A stretch of 48,680 nucleotides of DNA from Cytophagaceae bacterium (lineage in GTDB: Bacteria > Bacteroidota > Bacteroidia > Cytophagales > Cytophagaceae). The translations under genes were made by a program, and so were the position numbers. The notes below the pieces were generated by a model. The model searched no databases, had not been told where the DNA came from, and saw only the letters and a list, made by a program, of their open reading frames with translations. Positions 1 to 7,970 of this stretch are shown here, one piece after another; position 1 is the stretch's first letter, and every line of letters begins with the position of its first letter. The DNA lies in the NCBI GenBank assembly GCA_025454925.1, contig JALONM010000024.1, positions 1 through 48,680 of the forward strand, in the 5' to 3' direction.

Positions 1-117
1 GAGCTCACAATGCAAAATATTCATTCGTAAGAGTTCTCCCAAAAATGTCCTGGCGCATTCTGGATCCTCTACCAAATATTTGAAAGAGGCATCGTACATA
101 GGATTTACAATTTCCAT
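1..117 (-). CDS. PD-(D/E)XK nuclease-family transposase-like protein, N-terminal fragment
   Basis: Only the first 39 codons are in the window; the gene runs off position 1. The start is the ATG at 117-115 and the frame is open to the edge. The visible N-terminus (MEIVNPMYDASFKYLVED, followed by ARTFLGELL) resembles the opening of the PD-(D/E)XK nuclease-family transposases (Rpn/PDDEXK_2 type) that are common in Bacteroidota. In that family the conserved start reads roughly NPxxDxxFKxLxED and precedes the nuclease fold. The catalytic residues would lie outside the window and cannot be checked. The frame is too short to tell an intact gene from a remnant. Family call from similarity remembered for this N-terminus only. 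Confidence 0.55.
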   Translation of the reverse strand, partial: MEIVNPMYDASFKYLVEDPECARTFLGELLRMNILHCEL

Positions 118-580
118 AAAAGATGATTATAGCTTCTAAAGGAAGACTCCATAAATGAGAATAGTTTCAACCGGGAATCTTATAAAGTGGCTGACATTGA
201 GATTTCAAGGCTAATTTCCTTCGAGGGCCTCGACGGAAATCGGAATATAAAGCTACTTATTTCCTGCGAACGACCACTCGTTTGCCAAGGTGTAAGCGCG
301 TGAGGGATAGGAGCGGTACCCCACAGTGGTGGCGTGGCGCCACCACGAGGAGTACAAGCGGATAGCCCGGCCCTTTATTGTTGTGGCATGACGCCACAGG
401 CGCCATGCCACAACAATAAAGGGACACGCCCCTATTATCATATTCAACACAATTTAAAGGAATATTGATGCTGCAAGATGCGGCAGTAGGAACCAATCGA
501 ACCTTCAACTTGGATGATAGCAAAACACAAACGATAAGTTTTTCAAAGAGCGAAAACATATCGTTTGATTTATGCAGGGT
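118..580. other. Gene-free stretch with a hairpin and a dispersed repeat
   Basis: No convincing gene is seen. Positions 214-240 form a near-perfect hairpin (12-base arms with one mismatch, 3-base loop). Positions 298-432 hold a minus-strand copy of the GGGCGTG...CACGC structured repeat described separately. The short open frames here run across these inverted repeats and show no protein-like composition. Confidence 0.6.
298..432 (-). repeat. GGGCGTG-type structured dispersed repeat, copy 1
   Basis: Read on the minus strand it begins GGGGCGTGTCCC and ends CTATCCCTCACGC, with GCGTG (429-425) complementary to CACGC (302-298). Inside are two hairpins. The first has perfect 20-base arms at 371-390 and 404-423. 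The second is built from GTGGTGGCG and CGCCACCAC around a 3-base loop. Between them lies the conserved block CCGGGCTATC. The same framework with different hairpin sequences recurs at 1514, 14607 and 21876. Confidence 0.8.
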
Positions 581-1290
581 TTAATTTCCTGTCAATGCAA
601 TTTTTAGATTGCCTGCTGCGCTGCTTATCCAATACAATCCAGCGGGCAGTGGCGGCAAGGCGAGTTCAATTTCGTTGGCATACACTTCTTTTCGTAACAA
701 AATTTTTCCATCTGTATTTCTTATTTCTACCCATTCCAGCGGCATGGCAGAAACGACGGAAAATTTGTTTTGCGCAGGATTGGGGAAGGCACGAAGAAGT
801 TGATTATTCGTTTCTATACTTTTTTCCAAATCGGTCAGTGAGCAGGAGATGGCCACGGAGTCGCGGGCAAAACAACCATTGCCATTTGAAATGCGAACAG
901 CATACGTTCCGGCATTTACTACTTTTACATAGGGTTGTGTGGATCCAGTATGCCAAAGGTAATCGCCGTGAGGGTCAAATTCAAAAAATGCACTATCGTA
1001 CCGATTGCCGTTATAGCCGAAGCCAAAATATCCAACCTTGTTTATGGCAAAAGCAATGGTGCCACTCCTTTTTGTAGATGGAAGGTAGGCCATCATTCTC
1101 CAGGAATTTGTAGCCGGATTAAACTCCAATAAATCGTTAAGCCTTTTGCATAGCCAAATGTCTTGTCGCTGTTGGTACGTATCTGGTACGTATACACGGG
1201 CGCTTGAGTGATGGCGCTGTTTTCGGCCGAAAGACTTTCGAAGACCAATGCGAGCGTACACAAAAGCCATAGTTTTACGAAAGTATTCAT
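581..1290 (-). pseudogene. Kelch-type secreted T9SS protein, frameshifted and shortened remnant
   Basis: The start at 1290 gives a good signal peptide (MNTFVKLWLLCTLALVFESLSA) but that frame stops near 1093. The other frame, open from 1270 to 581, carries the meaningful downstream protein. It contains a kelch-like motif (DLLEFNPATNSW, then STKRSGTIAFAINKVGYFGFG) and a glycine/asparagine linker. It ends in a T9SS-type C-terminal sorting domain (FPNPAQNKFSV ... LPAGLYWI) of about 75 residues. One frameshift between about 1140 and 1200 is needed to join them. Kelch proteins of this kind usually have several blades, and only one is recognisable, so an internal deletion is likely too. The product would have been exported and anchored by T9SS. 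A sequencing error could mimic the frameshift but not the missing blades. Confidence 0.65.
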
Positions 1291-1909
1291 AGGAGTATTC
1301 TTATAAAGTGTCTAGTTCGGTTCGATTTTTTATACGTAGAGGCATACTTTCTTGTTTTTATTCGGTTTTTCATTTCTAATAATATTATCAAACGGATAGT
1401 GGGGGCGCTTTTTCAGGATATAATTTCTGATGAAAATTCATGTACAAGCCTGATTTCACCATGGAAGCGAAATAGAGGTTCAGGCTCTAATTCCTAACTC
1501 AAGACTTCCATTTGGGCGTGCCCCGTCGTGGCGTGGTGGCGCTACAGGCGCCACCCACCACTGTGGGTCGGGCTATCGCTTCAAGGCCATATGGCCTTTC
1601 CACTCTATCCCTCACGCGGGAGGGCGTTCCCAATCAAACCCTCTAACAGCAATTTCGGGTGGATTACATGGACTGAGGGCCCAATGGCTATTTTCTTGAT
1701 GAAAAACTTGTTGATATATGTAAGATGTTATAAACCAGTTTTTTATATGATTTAAATTTAACATAAACATAACTGTATTTGTCTAACGTATTGATTTTCA
1801 AAAACGTTAAATACATTTAATAAATAGAAGGGCATCTCAATATTAAATAATTGTTAAGAATGTCGGACGTGTGTTAATTTTAAGTAAATTGATTAAAACC
1901 GAAGAAAAT
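1291..1909. other. Gene-free stretch with dispersed repeat copy 2
   Basis: Apart from the structured repeat at 1514-1617 the DNA is AT-rich and holds no credible gene. It separates the divergent pseudogene (start 1290) from the small secreted protein (start 1910) and must contain the promoter of the latter. I see no clean TAnnTTTG box. Confidence 0.55.
1514..1617 (+). repeat. GGGCGTG-type structured dispersed repeat, copy 2
   Basis: Starts GGGCGTGCCCC and ends CTATCCCTCACGC; GCGTG (1516-1520) pairs with CACGC (1613-1617). Hairpin A has perfect 8-base arms at 1535-1542 and 1548-1555. Hairpin B is a perfect 16-base palindrome at 1583-1598. The conserved block GGGCTATCGCTTCAAG lies between them at 1570-1585. 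Confidence 0.85.
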
Positions 1910-2287
1910 ATGAAAAAGTCTGCTTTTGTTATCTTGTTGATTGGTAGCCTTTTAACAGGAAGTATAAGTGTTTACGCCCATGCCGGAAAGGCCAAAAAAG
2001 CCAAAACCAGACATGTTTCCATGGCTGAACAGCAGTATGCTATAGGTTCTATTATATCGGTGGCAGCCTCAGAGTACGATGCGGAGAAAATGGTCTCCAT
2101 TAATATAAAACTTACCGATCAAAATCGTATTCAAGTATTAGAAATCAATACCGAAGACCAGGAATTGGAGAAATTATTAATTAAAGCCCTTCAAGGGAGA
2201 AAGATTAATGGCAATAATGAAACGGTAAGCCTGGTAATGACGCTTAAAATTGTACCCGAAAAGGAAAACCACTTCGTTTTATATTAA
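1910..2287 (+). CDS. Small secreted protein of unknown function
   Basis: A 125-residue protein beginning MKKSAFVILLIGSLLTG, a clear Sec signal peptide with likely cleavage after YAHA. An in-frame GTG at 1871 would add a charged leader and spoil the signal peptide, so the ATG at 1910 is preferred. The mature part starts with a lysine-rich stretch (GKAKKAKTR) and then forms an alternating beta/alpha pattern. The C-terminal half (ALQGRKINGNNETVSLVMTLKIV) is loosely like the end of TonB C-terminal-like domains, but I cannot assign a family. It is transcribed alone: a strong terminator follows at 2349 and a repeat-rich region precedes it. Probably periplasmic. Confidence 0.65.
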   Translation: MKKSAFVILLIGSLLTGSISVYAHAGKAKKAKTRHVSMAEQQYAIGSIISVAASEYDAEKMVSINIKLTDQNRIQVLEINTEDQELEKLLIKALQGRKINGNNETVSLVMTLKIVPEKENHFVLY

Positions 2288-2348
2288 TCCAAACGAATGG
2301 CAGATGGATTTTTCGTGATCAAGCATAGTTTTTAGTAAAATGCATAGT

Positions 2349-2380
2349 AAAGGGAGTGATTTTTAATCACTCCCTTTTTA
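2349..2380 (+). terminator. Rho-independent terminator of the small secreted protein gene
   Basis: Perfect 12-base stem (2349-2360 with 2366-2377), 5-base loop and a T-run running from the 3' arm. It lies 61 bases after the stop at 2287. Confidence 0.85.
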
Positions 2381-2669
2381 ATTTTCATAATTTTTAACCC
2401 TTCTAAGCTCATTTTAATTCATTTTTTGTCATAATAGGTTTGTTTTTTAACCTCATTTTTAATTTTTATAAATCTTAAAGCTGTTTTATGTTAAAAATGA
2501 ATGGTGTTTAGAAGAAAATGAGTGATTTTTGTAAAAGTAGCCTGAAAATTTACCCTCTTTTTCTCAGGTAGTAGTAATATTTAAATATTTACCTTTAATT
2601 TTTAAGGTAATTTACTCAAAAGTTGCGATTTCGTTTTGAGTATTTATACCTAATTTGTAAGTTAGTGTC
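2381..2669. other. AT-rich gene-free stretch upstream of the membrane protein
   Basis: About 290 very AT-rich bases with no gene. A small hairpin (TTACCTT/AAGGTAA, 2589-2610) and the palindrome ATATTTAAATAT next to it lie 60-90 bases before the start at 2670. They could belong to a promoter or operator, but no matching protein or consensus is recognised. Confidence 0.4.
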
Positions 2670-3239
2670 ATGAAATTGATTCATGATATGGAGAAATTAG
2701 GTGAAAGAGTTGGTTTAGGTGTAGAAAATATCCATTTAAAGGTTATAATATATAATTGTGGTGCCTTTTGTGTTTGTTTTTTGATGTTAATGGTGCTTAG
2801 CGCTTTTTTATCCATCCATCAGGAGTACTTTTTCGCAAACCAATCCTCTACAGCAAGCATCTTAATCGCAGTATCCAGTATCTTATTAGTGACTCTCTTA
2901 TTGGGTGGTTTAAACCATAACATTTCTTCTGCAAAAAATCAGACAGGTATTGTGGCATTGGGAGTTTTGATGGTGATAATCATCGGGCTTTTCAAGAACT
3001 ATGAATTCTTTGTGAATGGAATCTCTTTCCGCATTGCATGTATGGATAATCTGACAACTGGTTTTGTAAAGGATATAACATTTACGGATATAAAAGCGGC
3101 ATTCTTCCTGATTGGGGTGGTAACAGGCTCCATCACACTATTAGATATTCTTTTGAATACGGGTAACTGGACAAACAAGGAGGTAAAAGTGAAAGAAGAA
3201 ACAGAAGAAATAGTAGACGAACACGCTGTATTGGCATAA
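2670..3239 (+). CDS. Integral membrane protein of unknown function at the head of the nitrate island
   Basis: A 189-residue protein with about four hydrophobic segments, at roughly residues 25-48, 62-80, 90-108 and 145-162. An acidic cytoplasmic tail (KVKEETEEIVDEHAVLA) follows. There is no signal peptide and no motif that I recognise. The start ATG at 2670 is the first in frame after a stop. It lies 84 bases upstream of the porin gene with only a hairpin (3246-3274) between, so it may be the first gene of the nitrate operon or a separate unit whose transcript is processed there. A role in nitrate uptake or sensing is inferred from position only. Confidence 0.6.
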   Translation: MKLIHDMEKLGERVGLGVENIHLKVIIYNCGAFCVCFLMLMVLSAFLSIHQEYFFANQSSTASILIAVSSILLVTLLLGGLNHNISSAKNQTGIVALGVLMVIIIGLFKNYEFFVNGISFRIACMDNLTTGFVKDITFTDIKAAFFLIGVVTGSITLLDILLNTGNWTNKEVKVKEETEEIVDEHAVLA

Positions 3240-3245
3240 AAAAAT

Positions 3246-3274
3246 CCCGGGGAGGTCTGACCACCGCACCCGGG
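3246..3274 (+). other. Nested GC-rich hairpin between membrane protein and porin genes
   Basis: Outer stem CCCGGG (3246-3251 with 3269-3274) encloses a second stem GGTC/GACC (3254-3262). On the plus strand no T-run follows, so it is not a normal plus-strand terminator. An A-run precedes it, which gives minus-strand terminator geometry although no minus-strand gene is present. It is more likely an RNA processing or stability element in the leader of the porin gene. Confidence 0.6.
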
Positions 3275-3322
3275 CTTACACAATTGAATCATGGTTTAAC
3301 CCAAAATCCAAACTTAAAGAAA

Positions 3323-4846
3323 ATGAGAAAGCAGCTCTTTTCCAAGTTAATTCCTGCACTTTTTTTTGCAGTAATTACTCAATCTTACGGACAGTTCTCC
3401 TTAATCGGTACTGTCAGAACTCGAACAGAAATGCGTGAAGGCGTTGGAAATTTACCCTTAAAAGGCACCGGACAAGCGGGTTTTACCAGTCAGCGTACCA
3501 ACTTATTGCTTGGTTACAAATGGGATAAACTCAACTTCGTGACTCAATTGCGCGACGTGCGCGTATGGGGCCAGGATGCTTCCACTATTTCCAATAACGA
3601 TGGAAGTAAACTTTTCTTGCATGAAGCCTGGGGAGAAATTACTCTGGCCACTACCTCCGATACCACCTGTAAATTGAAAATAGATAACCTTTCAATTAAG
3701 GTAGGTCGCCAGGAATTGGTGTACGACGACGTACGTTTGCTCGGAAACCTCGACTGGTTGCAACAAGGTAGAAGGCATGATGCCGCCTTGCTCAAGTTCC
3801 TGCATCGCGGGTACCAGGCCGATCTAGGTTTTGCTTACAACCAAAACTCCGACGCATTCGGACGTGGCAACATTACCTACACGCCTGTGAATACCAACGG
3901 ATACACAGCTTCCAACGGGGTAGTCGTTACCCTTCCAGGAAACTTTGTTCCAAATGGATATGTGCCAACTTCGCCTCCAGGTACCAATGCCATCGGCGTC
4001 ATGTACAAAGGCATGCAGTTTCTGTACCTGAGCAAAAAATTCAAACAAACTAAAATTTCAGTATTGCTCTTTAAAGACGACTTCGCTCGTTCCAGACCTG
4101 ATACGATGACGGTAACCATTGGTACGAACACCTCCAAAATTGCCGGTAAGCGTTACGACAAACATGCTACATACAACCGTTACACCGTAGGTTCCAATTT
4201 CTCCACTACCATTGGAAATGCCTCCTCCGGTGTGAAAGTAGCATTGAGTGGTGGTTTCTTCTACCAGGGAAGCCAAGATAAAGACGGTAATACGCTCGAC
4301 GCATATCATTTCAATGCCTTAGCTCAAGTGCAAAAAGGGAAATTCATCGCTGGTCCTGGAATTGATTATTTATCCGGTAACGACGGAAATTCTACTTCTA
4401 AAGTAAACAACAGATTTGACCCGTTGTATGGTACTCCGCACCGCTACTGGGGTTTGATGGACTACTTCTACGTAGGAACAGGTGCTCCTTCTACCGGTTT
4501 GATGAATCCACACTTCAAATCGAAGTTTACGGCTAATAAATATTCCATCTCTGCTGACTATCATTACTTCAGCGCAGCGAACGATATCAAAAAGCCAACA
4601 GTAGCTACCGATGCAAATGTAGAAGACAGATACTTCGGAAGTGAAGTTGATATTCTTCTCAACTTCAACATCAACCGCTTCTGTGCGGTAGAGTCAGGGT
4701 ACTGTATGTTCTTCGGAACTCCTTCTCTAGAATATGTAAAACAAGGTTCAATTGATAAAACAAGAAAGAATGCTCAGTTCGCTTATGTGATGCTGACCAT
4801 TCGTCCAGATTTCTTCTTTACCAAACCTACTCCAATTAAAAATTAA
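3323..4846 (+). CDS. Alginate-export-family outer-membrane porin of the nitrate island
   Basis: A 507-residue protein. The ATG at 3323 gives a clean signal peptide (MRKQLFSKLIPALFFAVITQ, cleavage near SYGQ); an upstream in-frame TTG at 3284 would not. The mature protein is rich in alternating aromatic and polar residues, as in beta-barrels. Its features match the alginate_exp porin family: an early arginine/threonine-rich strand, a VGRQELVYDDVRLLGNLDW block at about residue 130, then a GRRHDAALLKF block. Known members export or import anionic sugars or other small solutes. Here it sits 42 bases before nrtA and most likely lets nitrate or nitrite cross the outer membrane. Substrate is inferred from context; the family call is solid. 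Confidence 0.8.
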   Translation: MRKQLFSKLIPALFFAVITQSYGQFSLIGTVRTRTEMREGVGNLPLKGTGQAGFTSQRTNLLLGYKWDKLNFVTQLRDVRVWGQDASTISNNDGSKLFLHEAWGEITLATTSDTTCKLKIDNLSIKVGRQELVYDDVRLLGNLDWLQQGRRHDAALLKFLHRGYQADLGFAYNQNSDAFGRGNITYTPVNTNGYTASNGVVVTLPGNFVPNGYVPTSPPGTNAIGVMYKGMQFLYLSKKFKQTKISVLLFKDDFARSRPDTMTVTIGTNTSKIAGKRYDKHATYNRYTVGSNFSTTIGNASSGVKVALSGGFFYQGSQDKDGNTLDAYHFNALAQVQKGKFIAGPGIDYLSGNDGNSTSKVNNRFDPLYGTPHRYWGLMDYFYVGTGAPSTGLMNPHFKSKFTANKYSISADYHYFSAANDIKKPTVATDANVEDRYFGSEVDILLNFNINRFCAVESGYCMFFGTPSLEYVKQGSIDKTRKNAQFAYVMLTIRPDFFFTKPTPIKN

Positions 4847-4888
4847 TCAAACGAAAATTAATCATTGTTGAACTCAAAGATTGGAACT

Positions 4889-6136
4889 ATGAAAAAGCTA
4901 TTCAATAATATCCAAACCCTCCGTTCCTGGAGATACAGTGTAGTAATCTTGTGTTGCCTATCACTTTTTTTTACCGCTGCCACCTTAGCGCCCAAGGGCG
5001 AAAAAATTCGGATCGGTTTCATTCCGCTTACCGACTGCGCGCCTATCGTCATGGCGAAAGAGCTTGGCTTGTTCGCCAAATATGGAGTAGACGTGGAAGT
5101 GACTAAAGAAGCTTCCTGGGCTTCGGTTCGCGATAAAATCCTGACCGGTGAATTGCAAGGCGCTCATTGCCTGTATACCATGCCACTTTCGGTATACACC
5201 GGAGTAGGAGGGAAAGCCGGTTCGGAAATGTACGTTGCTATGATGTTAAGTAACAACGGACAAGCGATTACACTTTCAAAAGATTTTTGTGGCCTGGTTG
5301 GATACAAACAATTTGCTAAGGTAAACGCATCGGTAAATACCGTTAAGCAAAAGAAAGAAGTAACCTTCGCCATGACCTTCCCGGGTGGTACTCACGACTT
5401 ATGGTTGCGCTATTGGATGGGAGCTACTGGTATCGACCAGAAAAAGGTGGGAATTATCACTATTCCTCCTCCACAAATGGTAGCCAACATGAAAGTTGAT
5501 AACATGGAAGGATATTGCGTTGGAGAACCTTGGGGCGGTGTAGCCGCTGCACAAAACATTGGATTTACGCACGTGGCCACTCAAGACATCTGGCAACATC
5601 ACCCAGAAAAAGCATTCGTGGTTAACAAAGAATTTGCAACAGGCCGCAAAGAAGACATGAAGAAAGTAATGAAAGCTATCCTGGAAGCATGTCAGTGGTT
5701 AGATGTACCTGCCAATCGTAAAAAAGCAGCGGCAATATTGGCAAAACCCTACTATGTAAATGCTCCCTTGGCCGTTATCGAAGCCCGCTTATTAGGTTCT
5801 AGTGATTTAGGTTGCGAATTGGGTGTGCAGAAATACAAAGACGACTACATGATGTTCTACCGTGGTGGTAATACCAACCTGCCTCGTAAATCGCATGCTA
5901 TATGGGCCATGGCACAGTATGTACGTTTCGGTTACCTGACTACTCCTCCCGATTATGCTGGCATCGCCGATAAATTGATATTGGATGACGTTTACCGCGA
6001 AGTGGCTAAGAGCATGAACGTGCCAATTCCGGATGATGATATGAAACCATTCACCATCAAATTGGATAACGTAACCTTTGATCCTAATAAACCTGCCGAA
6101 TCACTTAAACTTTACAAACCAGTTGCATTTAAATAA
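4889..6136 (+). CDS. nrtA: Nitrate/nitrite ABC transporter substrate-binding protein (NrtA-like)
   Basis: A 415-residue protein. The ATG at 4889 precedes a twin-basic, hydrophobic signal segment (residues about 17-38); a TTG at 4865 is a weaker alternative. The mature protein begins with the NrtA-type core IRIGFIPLTDCAPIVMAKELG, followed by VEVTKEASWASVRDKI and the nitrate-pocket region FPGGTHDLWLRYWM. EGYCVGEPWGG, typical of the NrtA/CmpA family, comes next. The family binds nitrate, nitrite or bicarbonate in the periplasm and delivers it to NrtB. I see no lipobox cysteine, so the protein may be soluble or tethered by an uncleaved signal. Permease and ATPase follow directly, separated only by an RNA hairpin. 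Confidence 0.9.
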   Translation: MKKLFNNIQTLRSWRYSVVILCCLSLFFTAATLAPKGEKIRIGFIPLTDCAPIVMAKELGLFAKYGVDVEVTKEASWASVRDKILTGELQGAHCLYTMPLSVYTGVGGKAGSEMYVAMMLSNNGQAITLSKDFCGLVGYKQFAKVNASVNTVKQKKEVTFAMTFPGGTHDLWLRYWMGATGIDQKKVGIITIPPPQMVANMKVDNMEGYCVGEPWGGVAAAQNIGFTHVATQDIWQHHPEKAFVVNKEFATGRKEDMKKVMKAILEACQWLDVPANRKKAAAILAKPYYVNAPLAVIEARLLGSSDLGCELGVQKYKDDYMMFYRGGNTNLPRKSHAIWAMAQYVRFGYLTTPPDYAGIADKLILDDVYREVAKSMNVPIPDDDMKPFTIKLDNVTFDPNKPAESLKLYKPVAFK

Positions 6137-6147
6137 TCTATGAATAT

Positions 6148-6188
6148 GGAGTAGCAGCAGGAATGAAAATTCCTGCTGCCAATACTCC
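6148..6188 (+). other. Intercistronic hairpin between nrtA and nrtB
   Basis: An 11-base perfect stem (6154-6164 with 6169-6179) is extended by six more pairs (6148-6153 with 6183-6188) across a three-base bulge. No T-run follows, so transcription should continue. Such hairpins after binding-protein genes commonly stabilise the upstream mRNA and raise binding protein over permease. Confidence 0.75.
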
Positions 6189-6224
6189 GGGATTCTTGAA
6201 TGATTCACCTAAACAAAAAGCATT

Positions 6225-7037
6225 ATGTCTACGTCGGAAATGAAAGCAGTATTGCAGTATAAGACAATTGAACTCATTAAAAACATCGGCTACTTCGTAG
6301 CCGGCTTAGTTGTCCTCGGATTGGTTTGGGAGTTCGTTAGCAGAAGGTTGGCTGGCGAATTACCCGGACCTTTAGCGACCTGGGAAGTTTTTAAAGGATT
6401 AATCGAAGAACCGTTTTACGATTACGGTCCAAACGATAAAGGTATCGGCTTGCAATTGTTAAGCTCATTGTCACGCGTAGGTATGGGGTTTCTGCTGGGT
6501 AGCCTTGTGGCTATCCCAGCGGGGATTCTCATGGGCGCCAGCAAAGTAGGCATGAAGTTGCTCAATCCTATTGTTCAAATTCTTCGTCCCGTTTCTCCTT
6601 TAGCTTGGTTTCCTATAGGGTTGGTTGCTTTTCAAAGTGCATCAAGTTCTACTGTATTCGTGATCTTTATCACCTCACTCTGGCCAACACTTATTAATAC
6701 GGCTTTCGGGGTTTCTTCAATTCCCGACGACCACAAAAACGTAGCTAAGGCCTTTGGCTTCTCCAAAATCAAATACATTTTTAAAGTAATTCTTCCATAC
6801 AGCCTTCCACACATCATCACCGGATTAAAACTTTCCGTTGGGGTGGCCTGGTTGGTAATCGTAGCTGCGGAAATGCTTTCCGGTGGCATCGGAATCGGAT
6901 TCTTTGTATGGGATAGTTGGAATGCGCTTAGCCTTGAGCGTGTATTGGCAGCCATACTTATCATTGGTACTGTTGGTTTATTGTTAGATAAATTCTTCTC
7001 GTTGCTACAAACTAAATTTTCGTATGACAAAAAGTAA
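6225..7037 (+). CDS. nrtB: Nitrate ABC transporter permease (NrtB-like)
   Basis: A 270-residue BPD_transp_1 permease with about six membrane segments. The EAA loop that contacts the ATPase is visible as KNVAKAFGFSKIKYIFKVILPYSLPHIITG at roughly residues 165-195. The segment PVSPLAWFPIGLVAF just before it is typical of the NrtB/SsuC/TauC subfamily. It forms the inner-membrane channel for nitrate delivered by the upstream binding protein. Its end overlaps the ATPase start by 14 bases, consistent with translational coupling. Specificity for nitrate is taken from the binding protein and the reductase downstream. Confidence 0.9.
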   Translation: MSTSEMKAVLQYKTIELIKNIGYFVAGLVVLGLVWEFVSRRLAGELPGPLATWEVFKGLIEEPFYDYGPNDKGIGLQLLSSLSRVGMGFLLGSLVAIPAGILMGASKVGMKLLNPIVQILRPVSPLAWFPIGLVAFQSASSSTVFVIFITSLWPTLINTAFGVSSIPDDHKNVAKAFGFSKIKYIFKVILPYSLPHIITGLKLSVGVAWLVIVAAEMLSGGIGIGFFVWDSWNALSLERVLAAILIIGTVGLLLDKFFSLLQTKFSYDKK

Positions 7038-7905
7038 TTATGACTATATGGAAACACTCACTAAAACTAAGACGGAACTTTGTATTGATGTGAAAGGTGT
7101 GAGTGTGCGGTTTAAAACTCCCAAAGGAGTATACACTGCCATTCAGAATATCGATCTGCAAATTTTCAAAGGAGAAATCATCTCCATCATTGGTCACTCA
7201 GGTTGCGGTAAATCCACACTTATGAGTACGATCAGCGGAATGGTGAAACCTACCGAAGGTGAAGTCATTGTAAATAATAAAAAGGTAACCGCACCTGGCC
7301 CCGACAGAGGCATTGTATTTCAGAATTATTCCTTGCTTCCCTGGATGACAGTGTATCAGAATATATACGAGGCCGTAGATTCTGTGCTAAGTTCTCTTTC
7401 TCGCGAAGAAAAAAGAGCCGTTGTAGACAAAGCCATTCAAATGGTAAACCTGACAACACACAAAGACAAACATCCACAGCAACTTTCCGGTGGTATGAAA
7501 CAGCGCGTAGCCATTGCCCGTGCTTTTGCCATCAATCCGAGCGTATTGTTGCTCGATGAGCCATTCGGAGCCTTGGATGCCTTAACCAAAGGATCCATGC
7601 ACGTGGAATTGTTGAAATTGTGGAATCTTGATAATCGTAACAAAACGATCATTATGGTGACCCACGATATTGAAGAAGCGATTTTCCTTTCCGATCGTAT
7701 TGTGGTAATGAACGATGGACCTGCTGCTACCATTCGCGAAATAGTAGATGTGCCGCTTCCTCGTCCGCGCGACAAACGTGAAATCGTAAATCTTCCGGAA
7801 TACCGCATCACCCGCGATCACCTGATCAGCTTGCTGATGGATAAATTCAGCATCATGGACCATGGTGTAGAGTATGTGGAAAAGCAGGAAGCAGAAGAAA
7901 TGTAG
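7024..7905 (+). CDS. nrtD: Nitrate ABC transporter ATP-binding protein (NrtD-like)
   Basis: A 293-residue ABC ATPase. Walker A GHSGCGKST is at residues 57-65, the Q-loop is VFQNYSLLPWMTV, the signature is LSGGMKQR at about 155, and Walker B/D-loop is LLLDEPFGALD at about 178. The H-loop is VTHD. This is the NrtD/SsuB/TauB class, without the extra substrate-binding domain of NrtC. The start at 7024 overlaps nrtB by 14 bases. The next ATG at 7048 is also possible, since neither has a Shine-Dalgarno. A hairpin and short T-rich run follow the stop. Confidence 0.9.
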   Translation: MTKSNYDYMETLTKTKTELCIDVKGVSVRFKTPKGVYTAIQNIDLQIFKGEIISIIGHSGCGKSTLMSTISGMVKPTEGEVIVNNKKVTAPGPDRGIVFQNYSLLPWMTVYQNIYEAVDSVLSSLSREEKRAVVDKAIQMVNLTTHKDKHPQQLSGGMKQRVAIARAFAINPSVLLLDEPFGALDALTKGSMHVELLKLWNLDNRNKTIIMVTHDIEEAIFLSDRIVVMNDGPAATIREIVDVPLPRPRDKREIVNLPEYRITRDHLISLLMDKFSIMDHGVEYVEKQEAEEM

Positions 7906-7912
7906 AAATGTT

Positions 7913-7936
7913 GGGGCTGTTATCAGCCCCTTAATT
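7913..7936 (+). terminator. Weak terminator or attenuator after nrtD
   Basis: Seven-base perfect GC-rich stem GGGGCTG/CAGCCCC (7913-7919 with 7924-7930) with a 4-base loop, followed by TTAATT. The short T-run suggests partial termination, which would lower reductase expression relative to the transporter. Confidence 0.55.
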
Positions 7937-7970
7937 CGTTAAGGAGCAAAGCAATTGTCAACGCAATACT

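Noticed and set aside
257-559. 100-residue minus-strand open frame
   Set aside because: It runs through the hairpins of repeat copy 1; cysteine-rich, no family pattern, no start context.
565-1077. 170-residue plus-strand open frame
   Set aside because: Antisense to the kelch/T9SS pseudogene, whose own frame gives recognisable motifs; this one gives none.
1528-1755. 75-residue open frame
   Set aside because: Begins inside repeat copy 2 and has the composition of translated GC-rich repeat.
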